NCBI GenBank assembly: GCA_002841885.1
Contig: PHBE01000011.1
Span: forward strand, 62,001-126,000
Direction of reading: 5' to 3'
Length of the DNA: 64,000 nucleotides
From: Deltaproteobacteria bacterium HGW-Deltaproteobacteria-18
Lineage (GTDB): Bacteria > Desulfobacterota > Desulfovibrionia > Desulfovibrionales > Desulfomicrobiaceae
Below the pieces are notes generated by a model. It worked only from the letters and a program-made list of their open reading frames with translations. It did no database searches and had not been told where the DNA came from. Shown piece after piece: positions 35,469 through 45,467 of the stretch (positions are counted from its first letter, which is position 1; each line of letters begins with the position of its first letter). A program made the position numbers and the translations under genes.

Positions 35469-38145
35469 TGCCCTCCTGTGTCTGATCGTCCTCCTGAGTC
35501 TCTTCAGTGCCCATCCCGGGCTTGCCGAACCGGCGAAAAAGGTCATCGTGCTGCCGTTTGCCGTGAACGCGGCGCCGGACCTGGCCTATCTAGAAGAGAG
35601 CCTGCCCAAGCTGCTTCAGGATCGCCTGACGGCCATGGGGCTGGAGGTGATCCCGCAAGAGGAAACCATGCGCCTCCTGCAGGAACAGCAGGTCGAGTAT
35701 CTGGACCTTGGAGTCGCCAGGGACATGGCGCTACTCTCCGGGGCAGCTTACGCCGTATACGGCAGCTTCAGTCAGGTCGGCGAGACCATCAGCATCGACA
35801 CCCGGCTTGTGGAGGCCTTCGGCGTCCGTGAGCCGAAACCGTTTTTCGTGGTCAAGGAAGGCGTGATCAACATCCTGCCAGCCGTTGAAGAAACCGCTGC
35901 CAAGATCCAGACCGGCGTGCAGCAAAAGGATCGGATCGCGTCCATTGACGTGCGCGGAAACGAAATCCTCGATGACGACGTGGTGCTCATGCGGCTCAAG
36001 ATCCAGCCCGGCGACGTCTACGATCCCAAAGCCGTCAACACGGAGCTCAAGAGCCTCTACGAACTTGGATATTTCGACGACATTGCCATCGTTTTGGAAG
36101 ACACTTCCGAAGGCAAGCTCCTGATCATAAACGTCAAGGAAAAACCGCTCATCTCGGCCATCAGTGTCGAAGGAGCGGAGGAACTTGACGCCGACGACCT
36201 GCTGGCCACCATCGCCACCAAGACCGGCGCGGTGCTCAATCCACGGGTTCTGGCTGACGACATGGGCAAGATACGCGAGCTGTACCGCAAGGACGGCTTC
36301 TACAACGCCGAGATCGACTACACCCTGACTCAGGCCGACGCCAAGCGCGCTCGGCTCAACATCATTGTCAAGGAAGGCAAGAAGCTCTACGTGACGGACA
36401 TCGTCATCCAGGGTGCCAAACAGCTCGACCCCTCCGATCTCAAGGACGAACTGGCCTTGACCGAACGCGGCATGTTTTCCTGGATAACGGGGACGGGTGT
36501 ACTGCGGGAAGAAATCCTGGACCGCGATGCGGCCGCCCTGGAAGCCTATTATGGCAACCGCGGCTTTTTGAACGCCAAGGTAGGCCAGCCTGAAGTCAGT
36601 TATATGGATGACGGCATCGTCGTCACCTTCCAGGTCGAGGAAGGCGATCGCTACACGGTGGCCTCCGTCAAATATGAAGGCGAGATGATCGCCACCCCCG
36701 AAGACCTGAACAACGTCATCGCCTTCGACGAACTGGCCAGCGAGAAAGAATTTTTCGACAGGTCAGTCCTGCGCTCCGACCTCCAGAAACTCGTGGAGCA
36801 CTACTCCAATTTCGGATATGCCTTTGCGGAAGCCGACGTGAACATGGCACGCAACGAGGAAGAAAAGACGCTGGACATCACGTACATATTGTCCAAGGGG
36901 AACAAGATCTCCATCAACCGTGTCCTGATCGAGGGCAACACCAAGACCAGGGACAACGTCATCCGCCGCGAGATGCGACTGGTCGACGGCGACCTCTTTG
37001 ACGGTTCCCTGCTGCGCAGATCCAATGCCCGACTCAACAGGCTCGATTTCTTCGAGACCGTCGAGATCACCCCGGAACCCACGGCCAACCCCAGCGCCCT
37101 CAACCTGCGCGTCAAGGTCAAGGAGAAACCCACGGGACAGTTCTCCGCCGGCGTGGGATATTCCAGCTATTCACAGGTTTTCTTCTCGGGCCAGGTGCTG
37201 GAGCGCAATCTTTTCGGCATGGGCTACCAGCTTGGATTCAAAGGCACCATCAGTTCAAAATCCGCCGACTACACCGCCACATTCTGGAACCCCCATTACG
37301 ACGACACGGACCTGGGAGTTGGCATGAGTCTCTACAACGCGATGAACGAGTATTCCGATTACGACAAGCAGTCCATGGGCGCCAAACTGCTCTTCGGATA
37401 CCCGCTTGGGGAATATACCAACCTGTCCTGGAATTACCGGCTTGAGCGCTACACGATCGAGGACATTGACGATGACGCGGACAAGGTCATCAAAGACATC
37501 GAAGGACAGAACTGGGCCAGTGCGCTGTATGCATCCATCAAGCGCGACACGACGGACAGACGCATAAACCCCAGCAAGGGCATCACCCACCAGTTCTCGG
37601 TTGAATACGCCGGCGGGCTGATTGGCGGCGATGACGATTTCGTCAAGTACATTGCCGACGCCAACCATTATTTTCCGATCTTCCTTGAAACCATCATCCA
37701 CCTGCACGCACAGGCCGGATACGTGATGGAGAACGGTAGCGACCGCATTCCGCCATTCGAGCGCTTCTATCTTGGGGGCATGAATTCGGTTCGCGGCTAC
37801 AAGGAGAGAACCATCTCACCCGTCTACGACAATCAGGAAGGCCAGGACGGCTACGATGAAGGTGACGAGAAAGGCGGAAACAAGAGCTTCTTCTTCAACG
37901 CTGAATATCTTGTGCCGCTGCACAAGGAGATGGGCATCGTGGGACTGCTCTTCTTCGATGCCGGCAAGACCTGGGATGATGACGAATCTGTTGACATGGA
38001 CCTTTACAAGAGCGTCGGCGCCGGCGTGCGCTGGTACTCGCCTCTGGGTCCGCTGCGTCTTGAGTATGGCTACCCTCTGGACACGGTCGAAGTTGATGAT
38101 GATAGAAAAGGCCGCTTTGAATTTTCAGTTGGACAGTTCTTTTAA
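35458..38145 (+). CDS. bamA: Outer-membrane assembly factor BamA with extra N-terminal domain
   Basis: 895 aa, longer than typical (about 800). Signal peptide about 1-22. Residues about 25-160 are an extra domain (KVIVLPFAVNAAPDLAYLEE, then YAVYGSFSQVGETI) that resembles a TolB-N/FlgO-type fold. Five POTRA domains follow (IASIDVRGNEIL, SAISVEGAEELD, YVTDIVIQGAKQLD, YTVASVKYEGEM, ISINRVLIEGNT). The barrel has the lid-lock motif MNSVRGYKERT and ends FSVGQFF, with C-terminal Phe. Overlaps lolD by 11 bases. Confidence 0.95.
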   Translation: MKRNALLCLIVLLSLFSAHPGLAEPAKKVIVLPFAVNAAPDLAYLEESLPKLLQDRLTAMGLEVIPQEETMRLLQEQQVEYLDLGVARDMALLSGAAYAVYGSFSQVGETISIDTRLVEAFGVREPKPFFVVKEGVINILPAVEETAAKIQTGVQQKDRIASIDVRGNEILDDDVVLMRLKIQPGDVYDPKAVNTELKSLYELGYFDDIAIVLEDTSEGKLLIINVKEKPLISAISVEGAEELDADDLLATIATKTGAVLNPRVLADDMGKIRELYRKDGFYNAEIDYTLTQADAKRARLNIIVKEGKKLYVTDIVIQGAKQLDPSDLKDELALTERGMFSWITGTGVLREEILDRDAAALEAYYGNRGFLNAKVGQPEVSYMDDGIVVTFQVEEGDRYTVASVKYEGEMIATPEDLNNVIAFDELASEKEFFDRSVLRSDLQKLVEHYSNFGYAFAEADVNMARNEEEKTLDITYILSKGNKISINRVLIEGNTKTRDNVIRREMRLVDGDLFDGSLLRRSNARLNRLDFFETVEITPEPTANPSALNLRVKVKEKPTGQFSAGVGYSSYSQVFFSGQVLERNLFGMGYQLGFKGTISSKSADYTATFWNPHYDDTDLGVGMSLYNAMNEYSDYDKQSMGAKLLFGYPLGEYTNLSWNYRLERYTIEDIDDDADKVIKDIEGQNWASALYASIKRDTTDRRINPSKGITHQFSVEYAGGLIGGDDDFVKYIADANHYFPIFLETIIHLHAQAGYVMENGSDRIPPFERFYLGGMNSVRGYKERTISPVYDNQEGQDGYDEGDEKGGNKSFFFNAEYLVPLHKEMGIVGLLFFDAGKTWDDDESVDMDLYKSVGAGVRWYSPLGPLRLEYGYPLDTVEVDDDRKGRFEFSVGQFF

Positions 38146-38184
38146 CATCAAATCAAATTACACATTATTGGTGAGGAGTTTTCC

Positions 38185-38700
38185 ATGCGTGCATTTACCC
38201 TGACAATCTTTTTAGTGCTTTGCCTGGCCCTGACTGCCGGGGCTGAAACCAAAATAGGTTTTATCGATATGAAGGCGGTCATCGCCAAGTCCGACCCTGG
38301 TTCCAAGGCCATGGAACAGCTCAAGTCCCAGTTCAAGGATATGAAGGAAAACCTCGATACCCAGAAAAAGACTTTGGACACCCTCAAAGACGAGCTTCAG
38401 AAGCAGTCCATGATGCTCAGCCAGGAAGCCAAACTGGACAAGGAAACGCAGTACAAGCGCAAGGTACGTGACTTCCAGGACATGGGGCAAAGTTATCAGC
38501 GCAAGCTCCAGCAGGCCGAACAGAGCCTGTCGAAGCCCATCATCGACAAGCTTTTGGAAGTCATCGAGAGCTACGGCAAGAAAAACGGATACACGGCCAT
38601 CTTCGACAAACAGGCCAGTGGCGTGATCTACGGACAGGAGAGTGTTGATCTCACAAACGCCATCCTCGCAGAACTCAACAAAGCCATGCGCGGCAAATAA
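38185..38700 (+). CDS. skp: Periplasmic chaperone Skp/OmpH
   Basis: 171 aa. Signal peptide about 1-20 (ALTAGA-E), then [10 protein letters not shown], the start of Skp, and a long Lys/Gln-rich coiled coil. It escorts unfolded outer-membrane proteins to BamA, encoded next door. SD GGTGAGGAG. Confidence 0.88.
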   Translation: MRAFTLTIFLVLCLALTAGAETKIGFIDMKAVIAKSDPGSKAMEQLKSQFKDMKENLDTQKKTLDTLKDELQKQSMMLSQEAKLDKETQYKRKVRDFQDMGQSYQRKLQQAEQSLSKPIIDKLLEVIESYGKKNGYTAIFDKQASGVIYGQESVDLTNAILAELNKAMRGK

Positions 38701-38711
38701 CAGGGCCGGCA

Positions 38712-39740
38712 ATGCTTCTTACCGAAATCGCATCCCGTCTGGGCGTAACCCTGAAGGGCAATGACATCGAGATCACCGGGGTCAACACTCTGGCTGATGC
38801 GTCGGCGTCAGAACTGTCCTTTCTGGCCAACCCCAAATATGCGCCGCAACTTGAAACAACCGGCGCAGGTGCAGTTCTGGTCAGTGCTGATCAGGCCCTG
38901 GATTCAAAACCCTGCCTGATCAGCTCCAATCCCTATCTTGATTTTGCCCGAGCCGTTCAGCTTTTTGCCAAACCGCAGGGATCTTTTGAAGGCATCAGCC
39001 CCCTGGCCTCTGTGCACGATGACGCAAGCATCGACCCCAGCGCCGCCATTGCCCCTTTTGTCTACATCGGAAAGGGGGCAAAGGTCGGCGCGAGGGTTCG
39101 TGTATTCAGCGGCTCGTATCTCGGGGAGGACTGCGTTGTCGACGAAGACACCATAATCTATCCCAACTGCTCACTGATGGCCGGCACGCTGGTCGGAAAG
39201 CGGGTCATTCTACATGCCGGAACGGTGCTTGGGAGTGACGGATTCGGATTTGCCCAGGCTGCCTCCGGAATGACAAAATTTCCACAGATTGGCCGGACCG
39301 TGATCGAAGATGACGTCGAAATCGGGGCAAACACGACCATAGACCGTGCCGCCCTGGGTGAAACCCGCGTGGGACGGGGCACCAAAATCGATAATCTGGT
39401 CCAGCTCGGCCACAATGTCCGGCTAGGGAGAAACTGCATCATCGTGTCGCAAGTCGGCATCGCAGGGTCTACCACCCTGGGCGACGGCGTGATTCTGGCT
39501 GGTCAGGTCGGCGTCGCCGGACACCTGAACCTTGGCGACGGATGCCGTATCGGCGCCAAATCAGGCGTAGGCAAGGACGTGCCTCCGGGCCAGGACCTGA
39601 GCGGTATTCCGGTCATGTCTCACGGATCATTCTTGCGCGCCTCGGCCATAATGCCCAAGCTGCCGGAAATGAAGCGGCGACTGGGCAAACTGGAAAAGGA
39701 ACTGGCCGCACTCCGGGAAGAACTCGCGAACAAAGGGTAA
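38712..39740 (+). CDS. lpxD: UDP-3-O-acylglucosamine N-acyltransferase
   Basis: 342 aa. N-terminal domain ([27 protein letters not shown]), then a left-handed beta-helix with hexapeptides. The catalytic region is [27 protein letters not shown], the His of LGHNV being the base. Third step of lipid A synthesis. ATG 11 bases after the skp stop. Confidence 0.95.
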   Translation: MLLTEIASRLGVTLKGNDIEITGVNTLADASASELSFLANPKYAPQLETTGAGAVLVSADQALDSKPCLISSNPYLDFARAVQLFAKPQGSFEGISPLASVHDDASIDPSAAIAPFVYIGKGAKVGARVRVFSGSYLGEDCVVDEDTIIYPNCSLMAGTLVGKRVILHAGTVLGSDGFGFAQAASGMTKFPQIGRTVIEDDVEIGANTTIDRAALGETRVGRGTKIDNLVQLGHNVRLGRNCIIVSQVGIAGSTTLGDGVILAGQVGVAGHLNLGDGCRIGAKSGVGKDVPPGQDLSGIPVMSHGSFLRASAIMPKLPEMKRRLGKLEKELAALREELANKG

Positions 39741-39744
39741 TGAC

Positions 39745-40212
39745 ATGATCAACAAACCTGAGAATGGCGAAATTGTAAGCCGTGACATTCTGGATCTGCT
39801 TCCACACCGCTATCCCTTCCTGCTGGTGGACCGGGTACTCTCTTTTGAGCCCATGAAATCCGTACACGCCATCAAGAGCGTATCCATCAACGAACCTTTT
39901 TTTCAGGGTCACTTTCCGTCCTACCCGGTCATGCCCGGAGTGCTCATTCTTGAAGCGCTGGCTCAGGCTGGCGGAATCATGGTCATCAAGAGCCTTCCGC
40001 CGGCGGATACCGTAGGCAAGATATTTCTGTTCACCGGCATGGAGAAAGTGCGCTTCCGCCGTCCCGTGTTCCCAGGTGACCAACTGCACCTGCACGTTAC
40101 CTACGAGCGTCACAAGATGAGCATGTGGAAGACCAACGGCAAGGCCATGGTCGATGGCAAAGTCGTGGCCGAAGGCATCCTGACCGCTTCCGTAGTACCC
40201 AGGGAGGACTGA
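39745..40212 (+). CDS. fabZ: 3-hydroxyacyl-ACP dehydratase FabZ
   Basis: 155 aa hotdog. HRYPFLLVDRV and FFQGHFPSYPVMPGVLILEALAQ, with the catalytic His of HFP and the later Glu. Dehydrates hydroxyacyl-ACP, whose hydroxy-acyl form is shared with lipid A synthesis. Its TGA overlaps the lpxA ATG. Confidence 0.95.
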   Translation: MINKPENGEIVSRDILDLLPHRYPFLLVDRVLSFEPMKSVHAIKSVSINEPFFQGHFPSYPVMPGVLILEALAQAGGIMVIKSLPPADTVGKIFLFTGMEKVRFRRPVFPGDQLHLHVTYERHKMSMWKTNGKAMVDGKVVAEGILTASVVPRED

Positions 40213-41003
40213 TGCAGACTGACATTCACCCTTCAGCAGTAGTTCATCCCGGAGCGTACCTTGGCACCGGAGTCACGATCGGCCCTTTTGCGGTCATCGA
40301 GGACAAAGTTCACATCGGTGACGAGACGGTCATCGACGCCGGAGCCCAGATCAAACGCTTCACAACCCTTGGCAGCAGAAACCATGTCCACTCCATGGCC
40401 TGCGTCGGAGGTGAGCCCCAGGATCTCAAATTCGGCGGAGAAGCGAGCAGACTCGTCATCGGCGACCGGAACAAGATCCGCGAATTTTCGACCATCCACC
40501 GCGGCACCGAAGGCGGAGGCGGCATAACCCGGGTCGGTTCGGACAACCTGATGATGGCCTACTCCCACATCGCGCACGACTGCGTGGTAGGAGACAACAA
40601 CGTCCTGGCCAACGCCGCAACCCTGGCCGGACATGTGATCGTGGGCAATGAAGTGGTCGTGGGCGGTCTTTCGGCCGTGCACCAGTTCGTGAACATCGGC
40701 GATTTCGCATTCATCGGCGGGAAAACCGGCGTGGCCCAAGATGTGCCGCCCTTCATGCTGGCCGTCGGCGAGCGCGCTACCTTGCGCGGGCTCAATCTCA
40801 TCGGTTTGCGCAGGCATGGTTTTTCCTCGGAGGAAATTCATGCCCTGAAATCCGCCTACAAGCTGATATGGCGCTCCAATCAGGAACGCAATGAAGTCAT
40901 GCAGCAGGTCGAGACGGAGCTTGGCAACTTCTCCCAGGTCATGAAGCTCCTCGACTTCATCCGCAGCAGCAAACGAGGCACCATCACGCCTGAACGCATC
41001 TAG
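40212..41003 (+). CDS. lpxA: UDP-N-acetylglucosamine O-acyltransferase
   Basis: 263 aa beta-helix acyltransferase, first step of lipid A synthesis. IHPSAVVHPGAYLGTGVTIG and the catalytic-region MMAYSHIAHDCVVGDN, then HQFVNIGDFAFIGG. Start at 40212, the TGATG overlap with fabZ; the in-frame upstream start is not credible. Confidence 0.95.
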   Translation: MQTDIHPSAVVHPGAYLGTGVTIGPFAVIEDKVHIGDETVIDAGAQIKRFTTLGSRNHVHSMACVGGEPQDLKFGGEASRLVIGDRNKIREFSTIHRGTEGGGGITRVGSDNLMMAYSHIAHDCVVGDNNVLANAATLAGHVIVGNEVVVGGLSAVHQFVNIGDFAFIGGKTGVAQDVPPFMLAVGERATLRGLNLIGLRRHGFSSEEIHALKSAYKLIWRSNQERNEVMQQVETELGNFSQVMKLLDFIRSSKRGTITPERI

Positions 41004-41010
41004 ACAGGCC

Positions 41011-41823
41011 ATGACCAGAACGCTTGGCATAATCGCTGGCGGCGGCTCATTTCCCATCACCGTGGCCACTACGGCAAGAGAGCGCGGCGAACGCGTCATC
41101 GGTGTCGGATTTGCTTCCGATACCGATCCAGCCTTTCAAGCCCACTGCGACAATTTCTCATGGCTCAAACTTGGCCAACTCGGCAAGCTTATAGATTTCT
41201 TCACCGCAAACCATGTCACGCACGTGGTCATGGCAGGCCCCATCAACAAACCAAAGGCTCTTGATCTTCGTCCTGACTGGCGGGCGGCAAGGCTTCTTTT
41301 TTCCATCAAGGCCCGAGGGGATGACGTCCTGCTGCGCGCACTGACTGCCGAACTGGAACGCGAAGGCATCATCGTCGTGGCCCCGCACCATTACTCGCCT
41401 GACCTGCTGGCTCCTGCAGGAATCCTGACAAAAAGAAAACCTACGCAAACCGAACGCGAGGATGTGGAGTTCGCCTGGAAGCTGGCTCAATCTCTGGGCC
41501 AGTTCGACATAGGCCAGTGTCTGGTAGTGCGGGAAAAAATCGTTCTGGCCGTCGAGGCCATTGAAGGCACGGATGCCGCCATAAAACGCGGCGGTCAGCT
41601 TGGCGGCTCCGGCGCGGTGGTCGTAAAGCGCCCAAAGCCGACCCAGGACAAAAGGCTCGATCTCCCTGCCTTCGGCCTGAAGACCCTGCAATCCATGGCC
41701 GATGTCGGCGCGACTTGCCTGGCCTTCGAGGCAGGCGGATGCATCTTTTTCGAACAGGGCAAGGCGATTGATTTTGCCAACGCCCAAGGTATCACTCTGC
41801 TCGGCCTGCCGCCGGGCACCTAG
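41011..41823 (+). CDS. lpxI: UDP-2,3-diacylglucosamine pyrophosphatase LpxI
   Basis: 270 aa of the LpxI (DUF1009) family: GIIAGGGSFP at the start, VVMAGPINKP, and the C-terminal QDKRLDLPAFGLKTLQSM and CLAFEAGGC. It replaces LpxH in many non-enteric Gram-negatives. Last of the operon, followed by a strong hairpin. Confidence 0.94.
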   Translation: MTRTLGIIAGGGSFPITVATTARERGERVIGVGFASDTDPAFQAHCDNFSWLKLGQLGKLIDFFTANHVTHVVMAGPINKPKALDLRPDWRAARLLFSIKARGDDVLLRALTAELEREGIIVVAPHHYSPDLLAPAGILTKRKPTQTEREDVEFAWKLAQSLGQFDIGQCLVVREKIVLAVEAIEGTDAAIKRGGQLGGSGAVVVKRPKPTQDKRLDLPAFGLKTLQSMADVGATCLAFEAGGCIFFEQGKAIDFANAQGITLLGLPPGT

Positions 41824-41847
41824 CGGCCGCAAAATACAACTCAAACA

Positions 41848-41881
41848 AGAAATGGCCGGGATGCACATCCCGGCCATTTCT
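41848..41881. terminator. Bidirectional terminator between lpxI and thrC
   Basis: Inverted repeat of about 16 bases per arm (AGAAATGGCCGGGAT and its complement) with a three-base loop, flanked by T on the plus side (TGTTTT) and by TTGT on the other. The convergent genes lpxI and thrC both end here. Confidence 0.85.
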
Positions 41882-41908
41882 GTTTTCCAGCATTTCAGGC
41901 TATCGCCG

Positions 41909-43357
41909 TCATTTCTTGTCCAGCCCCAGCATGCCGACCACGTTCTGGGCGGCCTGAACCGTGAACGCATCCTCGGACAGGCGCTCCTTCTCGTGCTGGT
42001 CAATGACCAGACGCGGCACATTGGCCAGCTTCTTGTCCGGCGTGATCTCAAATTCCGGGCCGAATCCGTCATGAAAATACATGTCCTGAAATCCAGCGAA
42101 TTTCAAAGCGTGTGCCGTGGCGTCAAGAACGGCAAGTTCTCCTTCATCCATGAGTCCCAGTTCCTTGGCTTTCAAAAGCCCGGCCAGGCATTCCCCGCCC
42201 TGGGTGCAGGCGATGTGGCCATGCCTGTTGGCAAGCAGCATGGACTCGATGATGCGCTGCTCGCTGACCTGCACGACCTGGAACGATCCCGCTCCACCGA
42301 GTTTCTGGTAGCTATCGGCCAGAAACGCGACCCGGGGAAACGACACGGGATTGCCGATCATGGCCGCCTGGGCAACGGAGGGACGGACCTTCACGGCCTC
42401 GAACCTGCGCGGCTCAGACTCCTGGGCATAATACCTGAACACGGGGTCCGCATGCTCGGACTGCACCCCGACGATACGAGGCAGGGACTCTATGATCCCA
42501 AGCCGCAGGAGTTTCAGAAATCCGCTCATGATGGCGGTAATGTTTCCGGCATTGCCGATGGGCACGAAAATGACCTTTCCGCTCAGATTCCAATCATACC
42601 ACTGCGCGACCTCAAAGGCATAGCTCTCCTGCCCGAGTATGCGCCAGGCGTTCTTGGAATTCAGCAGCGCCACCCGGTAATGATCGGCCAGATATTCGAC
42701 CACCTTCATGCAGTCGTCAAAAACACCCGGGATTTCGAGCACTTTTGCCCCACTGCCGAGAGGCTGGGAAAGTTGCTGCGCAGTGACCTTGCCCTGGGGC
42801 AGGAGCACCACGGAAGTCAGGGGCTCACCCACATACGCGGCATAGAGCGCCGCGGCGGCCGAAGTGTCGCCGGTAGAGGCGCATATGGTCAGGACATTGT
42901 CCCAGTCGTGCTTGTCCACCATATGGCGCAGGTACGAATAGGCACAAGCCATGCCGCGATCCTTGAACGATGCGGACGGATTCTGGCCGTCATTCTTGAA
43001 GGCCATGGGTTGTCCCACCAAACGCTCCAGAGCGGGTGAGGAGCGGGTCACAGGCGTATTTCCCTCGCCCAGGTAGACGATGTGCTCCTCGGCCACGACA
43101 GGGGCCATCAACTCGTAAAAGCGGAAAATGCCGCGCAGGGCCGGATTTTTGGTCGCCGCGCGCAGGTCGAAAAGATCGCGCCAAGCAGCGCCGGATGTTT
43201 TTTCCAGCTCGGGGAAGCGTGTATCCTCCAGCAGAAAAACACCCTTGCAGCTGGGACATGTGTAATGCAGTTCGTCAATGGGATACCTGGCCTGACAACC
43301 GAGGCAGACATATTCCATTTCCCCTCTGTATGTGGGGAAAACGTTGGCTTCGCGCAT
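41909..43357 (-). CDS. thrC: Threonine synthase
   Basis: 482 aa PLP enzyme making threonine from phosphohomoserine. An N-terminal zinc-ribbon-like CLGCQARYPIDELHYTCPSC is followed by the fold-type II core with PSASFKDRG (PLP Lys) and the phosphate-binding GNAGNITA. The product step matches hom and the PGAM-like kinase at 28.2-30.7 kb. ATG 43357 has GGGAG upstream. Last of the minus-strand run. Confidence 0.93.
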   Translation of the reverse strand: MREANVFPTYRGEMEYVCLGCQARYPIDELHYTCPSCKGVFLLEDTRFPELEKTSGAAWRDLFDLRAATKNPALRGIFRFYELMAPVVAEEHIVYLGEGNTPVTRSSPALERLVGQPMAFKNDGQNPSASFKDRGMACAYSYLRHMVDKHDWDNVLTICASTGDTSAAAALYAAYVGEPLTSVVLLPQGKVTAQQLSQPLGSGAKVLEIPGVFDDCMKVVEYLADHYRVALLNSKNAWRILGQESYAFEVAQWYDWNLSGKVIFVPIGNAGNITAIMSGFLKLLRLGIIESLPRIVGVQSEHADPVFRYYAQESEPRRFEAVKVRPSVAQAAMIGNPVSFPRVAFLADSYQKLGGAGSFQVVQVSEQRIIESMLLANRHGHIACTQGGECLAGLLKAKELGLMDEGELAVLDATAHALKFAGFQDMYFHDGFGPEFEITPDKKLANVPRLVIDQHEKERLSEDAFTVQAAQNVVGMLGLDKK

Positions 43358-43378
43358 GAGATGCTCCCTGAAAATTAT

Positions 43379-44242
43379 TTACTTGAGCGCCAAGTCGATG
43401 ACCGCGCCCACAAACAAGAAAACCGCTACAAATCCGTTCAAGGTGAAAAAAGCAAGATTGACCCTGCTCAGGTCGTGCGCGGAGATCAGCCGATGCTCGA
43501 AAAGCAGGATCGCTGCCACGGCCAGACAAAAACCTGTGTAAATAAGTCCGGCGCCGGCAGACCAGCCGGCCAGAAGAAAAAAGATGGCAGTCACAACATG
43601 GCCGAACGTCGAAAGAGCCAGTGCGATCGGCAACCCTTTGGCTGCCGGCAGAGAATGCAGGCCTTCGGCCTGATCGAATTCGGCGTCCTGACATGCGTAC
43701 AGGATATCAAATCCGGCCACCCAGAAAGTCACCCCCAGGCCCAGCAGGACAGGGGCAAGGGCAATCTGCGGGGACACGGCGAGCCACCCTGCAATGGGCG
43801 CAAGCCCGAGCACCGTGCCCAGGAAAAAATGGCACAGAAAGGTGAATCGCTTGGTGTAGCTGTAGAATGCGGACCAGATCAGAGCCAGGGGAGAAAGCGC
43901 AAGACAAAGGGCGTTGAGCTGCCAGCATGCCCCGACAAAGACAATAGCGCTGGTGACTATGAAAACCAGCGTCTCGGACACCTTGAGCTCGCCCGTCACC
44001 AGAGGCCGGGTCTGGGTTCGCGGATTTTTTGAATCAATGGGGAGGTCGGCGAGGCGATTGACGGCCATGGCGAACGAGCGCACGGCCACCATGGCCACGG
44101 TCAGAGCCAGAAATATCTTCCAGCCCGGCCAGCTGCCTGCGGCCCAGATCATTCCGAGATAGGCGAAGGGCAGGGCAAAGATCGAGTGTTCTATCTTGAC
44201 CATGCGCGACAGAAGAACGGCCTTACGCAAAATCGATAACAT
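43379..44242 (-). CDS. UbiA-family prenyltransferase, probably MqnP
   Basis: 287 aa with about eight hydrophobic segments. The two Asp-rich motifs of the family are NRLADLPIDSKNPRT and DILYACQDAEFD. A close UbiA relative, MqnP, works in the futalosine menaquinone pathway used by Desulfovibrionales, so it probably prenylates the menaquinone head group here; the exact substrate is inferred. Confidence 0.82.
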   Translation of the reverse strand: MLSILRKAVLLSRMVKIEHSIFALPFAYLGMIWAAGSWPGWKIFLALTVAMVAVRSFAMAVNRLADLPIDSKNPRTQTRPLVTGELKVSETLVFIVTSAIVFVGACWQLNALCLALSPLALIWSAFYSYTKRFTFLCHFFLGTVLGLAPIAGWLAVSPQIALAPVLLGLGVTFWVAGFDILYACQDAEFDQAEGLHSLPAAKGLPIALALSTFGHVVTAIFFLLAGWSAGAGLIYTGFCLAVAAILLFEHRLISAHDLSRVNLAFFTLNGFVAVFLFVGAVIDLALK

Positions 44243-44255
44243 CAGCCAATCCCCC

Positions 44256-45452
44256 TTAGGCCGCCACGAGCTTCAGGAATCTCTTCTTGCCGATCTTGAG
44301 CACATATTCCCCCGGCGCGAATGCGAACGACGCATCGTCCTCCTTGCGTCCGTCAATGGTCACGGCGTTCTGTTTGCACATCCGCCGGGCATCGCCCTTG
44401 GAGGAACACACGCCGCTCTCGCTCAGGACATCCACCAGCAGCGTCCCCGCCTGCACTAAGAAAACCTCGATGTCTTCCGGAATGCCCTGCTTGGCGAACA
44501 CGGCGTTGAACGCCTCGCGCGCGGCGGCCCCGGCCTCCAAGCCGTGAAAGCGTGTCGTGATCTCCTGGGCCAGATCCTCCTTGGCGGTCTTGGGATGCAG
44601 GGCGCCGGACAGAACCTGCTCGCGCAGGGAACCGATCCGATCCAGGGAATTGTCGGAAAGGAGTTCGTAATAGCGCCACATCAATTCATCTGAGATGGAC
44701 ATCAGCTTGCCGAACATATCGCCCGGCGCCTCGTCTATGCCTATGTAGTTGCCCAGCGACTTGCTCATCTTCTGGACTCCGTCGAGGCCCTCCAGGATGG
44801 GCATGGTCAAGACGATCTGCGATGCTTGGCCGTGCTCACGCTGAAGGTGGCGGCCCATGAGCAGATTGAACTTCTGGTCCGTTCCGCCAAGCTCCACATC
44901 GGCTCTGAGGGCCACGGAGTCGTAACCCTGAACCAGCGGGTACAGGAATTCGTGGATGGAGATGGGCTGGTTGCCTTTGAAGCGCTTCTCAAAGTCATCG
45001 CGCTCAAGCATGCGGGCCACGGTGTAACGCGAGCAGAGCTCGATGAAATCGGCAGCGGAAAACGTGTCCATCCAAGTGGAGTTGAAGGCGATCTCGGTTC
45101 GTTCCTGATCGAGTATCTTGAAAATCTGCTTCTTGTATGTTTCGGCGTTGCGGAGAACCTCTTCGCGGGTCAATTTCTTGCGCGTTTCGGACTTTCCGGA
45201 GGGATCGCCGATCATGCCCGTGAAATCGCCGATCAGGAAAATGACCTGATGTCCGAGTTCCTGAAAGTGCTTGAGCTTCTGGATCAGTACCGTGTGCCCA
45301 AGATGCAGATCAGGTGCAGTGGGATCAAACCCGGCCTTGATCCGCAGCGGAACGCCGGTGCGCAGTTTTGCGATCAGTTCCTCTTCATTGATGATCTCGA
45401 CGCTCCCGCGCCGGATCTGCTCCAGCTGCCGAGCCAGCTCCATATCTGTCAT
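44256..45452 (-). CDS. tyrS: Tyrosyl-tRNA synthetase
   Basis: 398 aa. Class I motifs HLGH (about 50-53) and KMSKS (about 231). The C-terminal end carries an S4-like RNA-binding domain ([20 protein letters not shown]). Belongs to the group of bacterial TyrRS with the HLGH form. Confidence 0.95.
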   Translation of the reverse strand: MTDMELARQLEQIRRGSVEIINEEELIAKLRTGVPLRIKAGFDPTAPDLHLGHTVLIQKLKHFQELGHQVIFLIGDFTGMIGDPSGKSETRKKLTREEVLRNAETYKKQIFKILDQERTEIAFNSTWMDTFSAADFIELCSRYTVARMLERDDFEKRFKGNQPISIHEFLYPLVQGYDSVALRADVELGGTDQKFNLLMGRHLQREHGQASQIVLTMPILEGLDGVQKMSKSLGNYIGIDEAPGDMFGKLMSISDELMWRYYELLSDNSLDRIGSLREQVLSGALHPKTAKEDLAQEITTRFHGLEAGAAAREAFNAVFAKQGIPEDIEVFLVQAGTLLVDVLSESGVCSSKGDARRMCKQNAVTIDGRKEDDASFAFAPGEYVLKIGKKRFLKLVAA

Positions 45453-45467
45453 GACGGTTCCTGTTCT

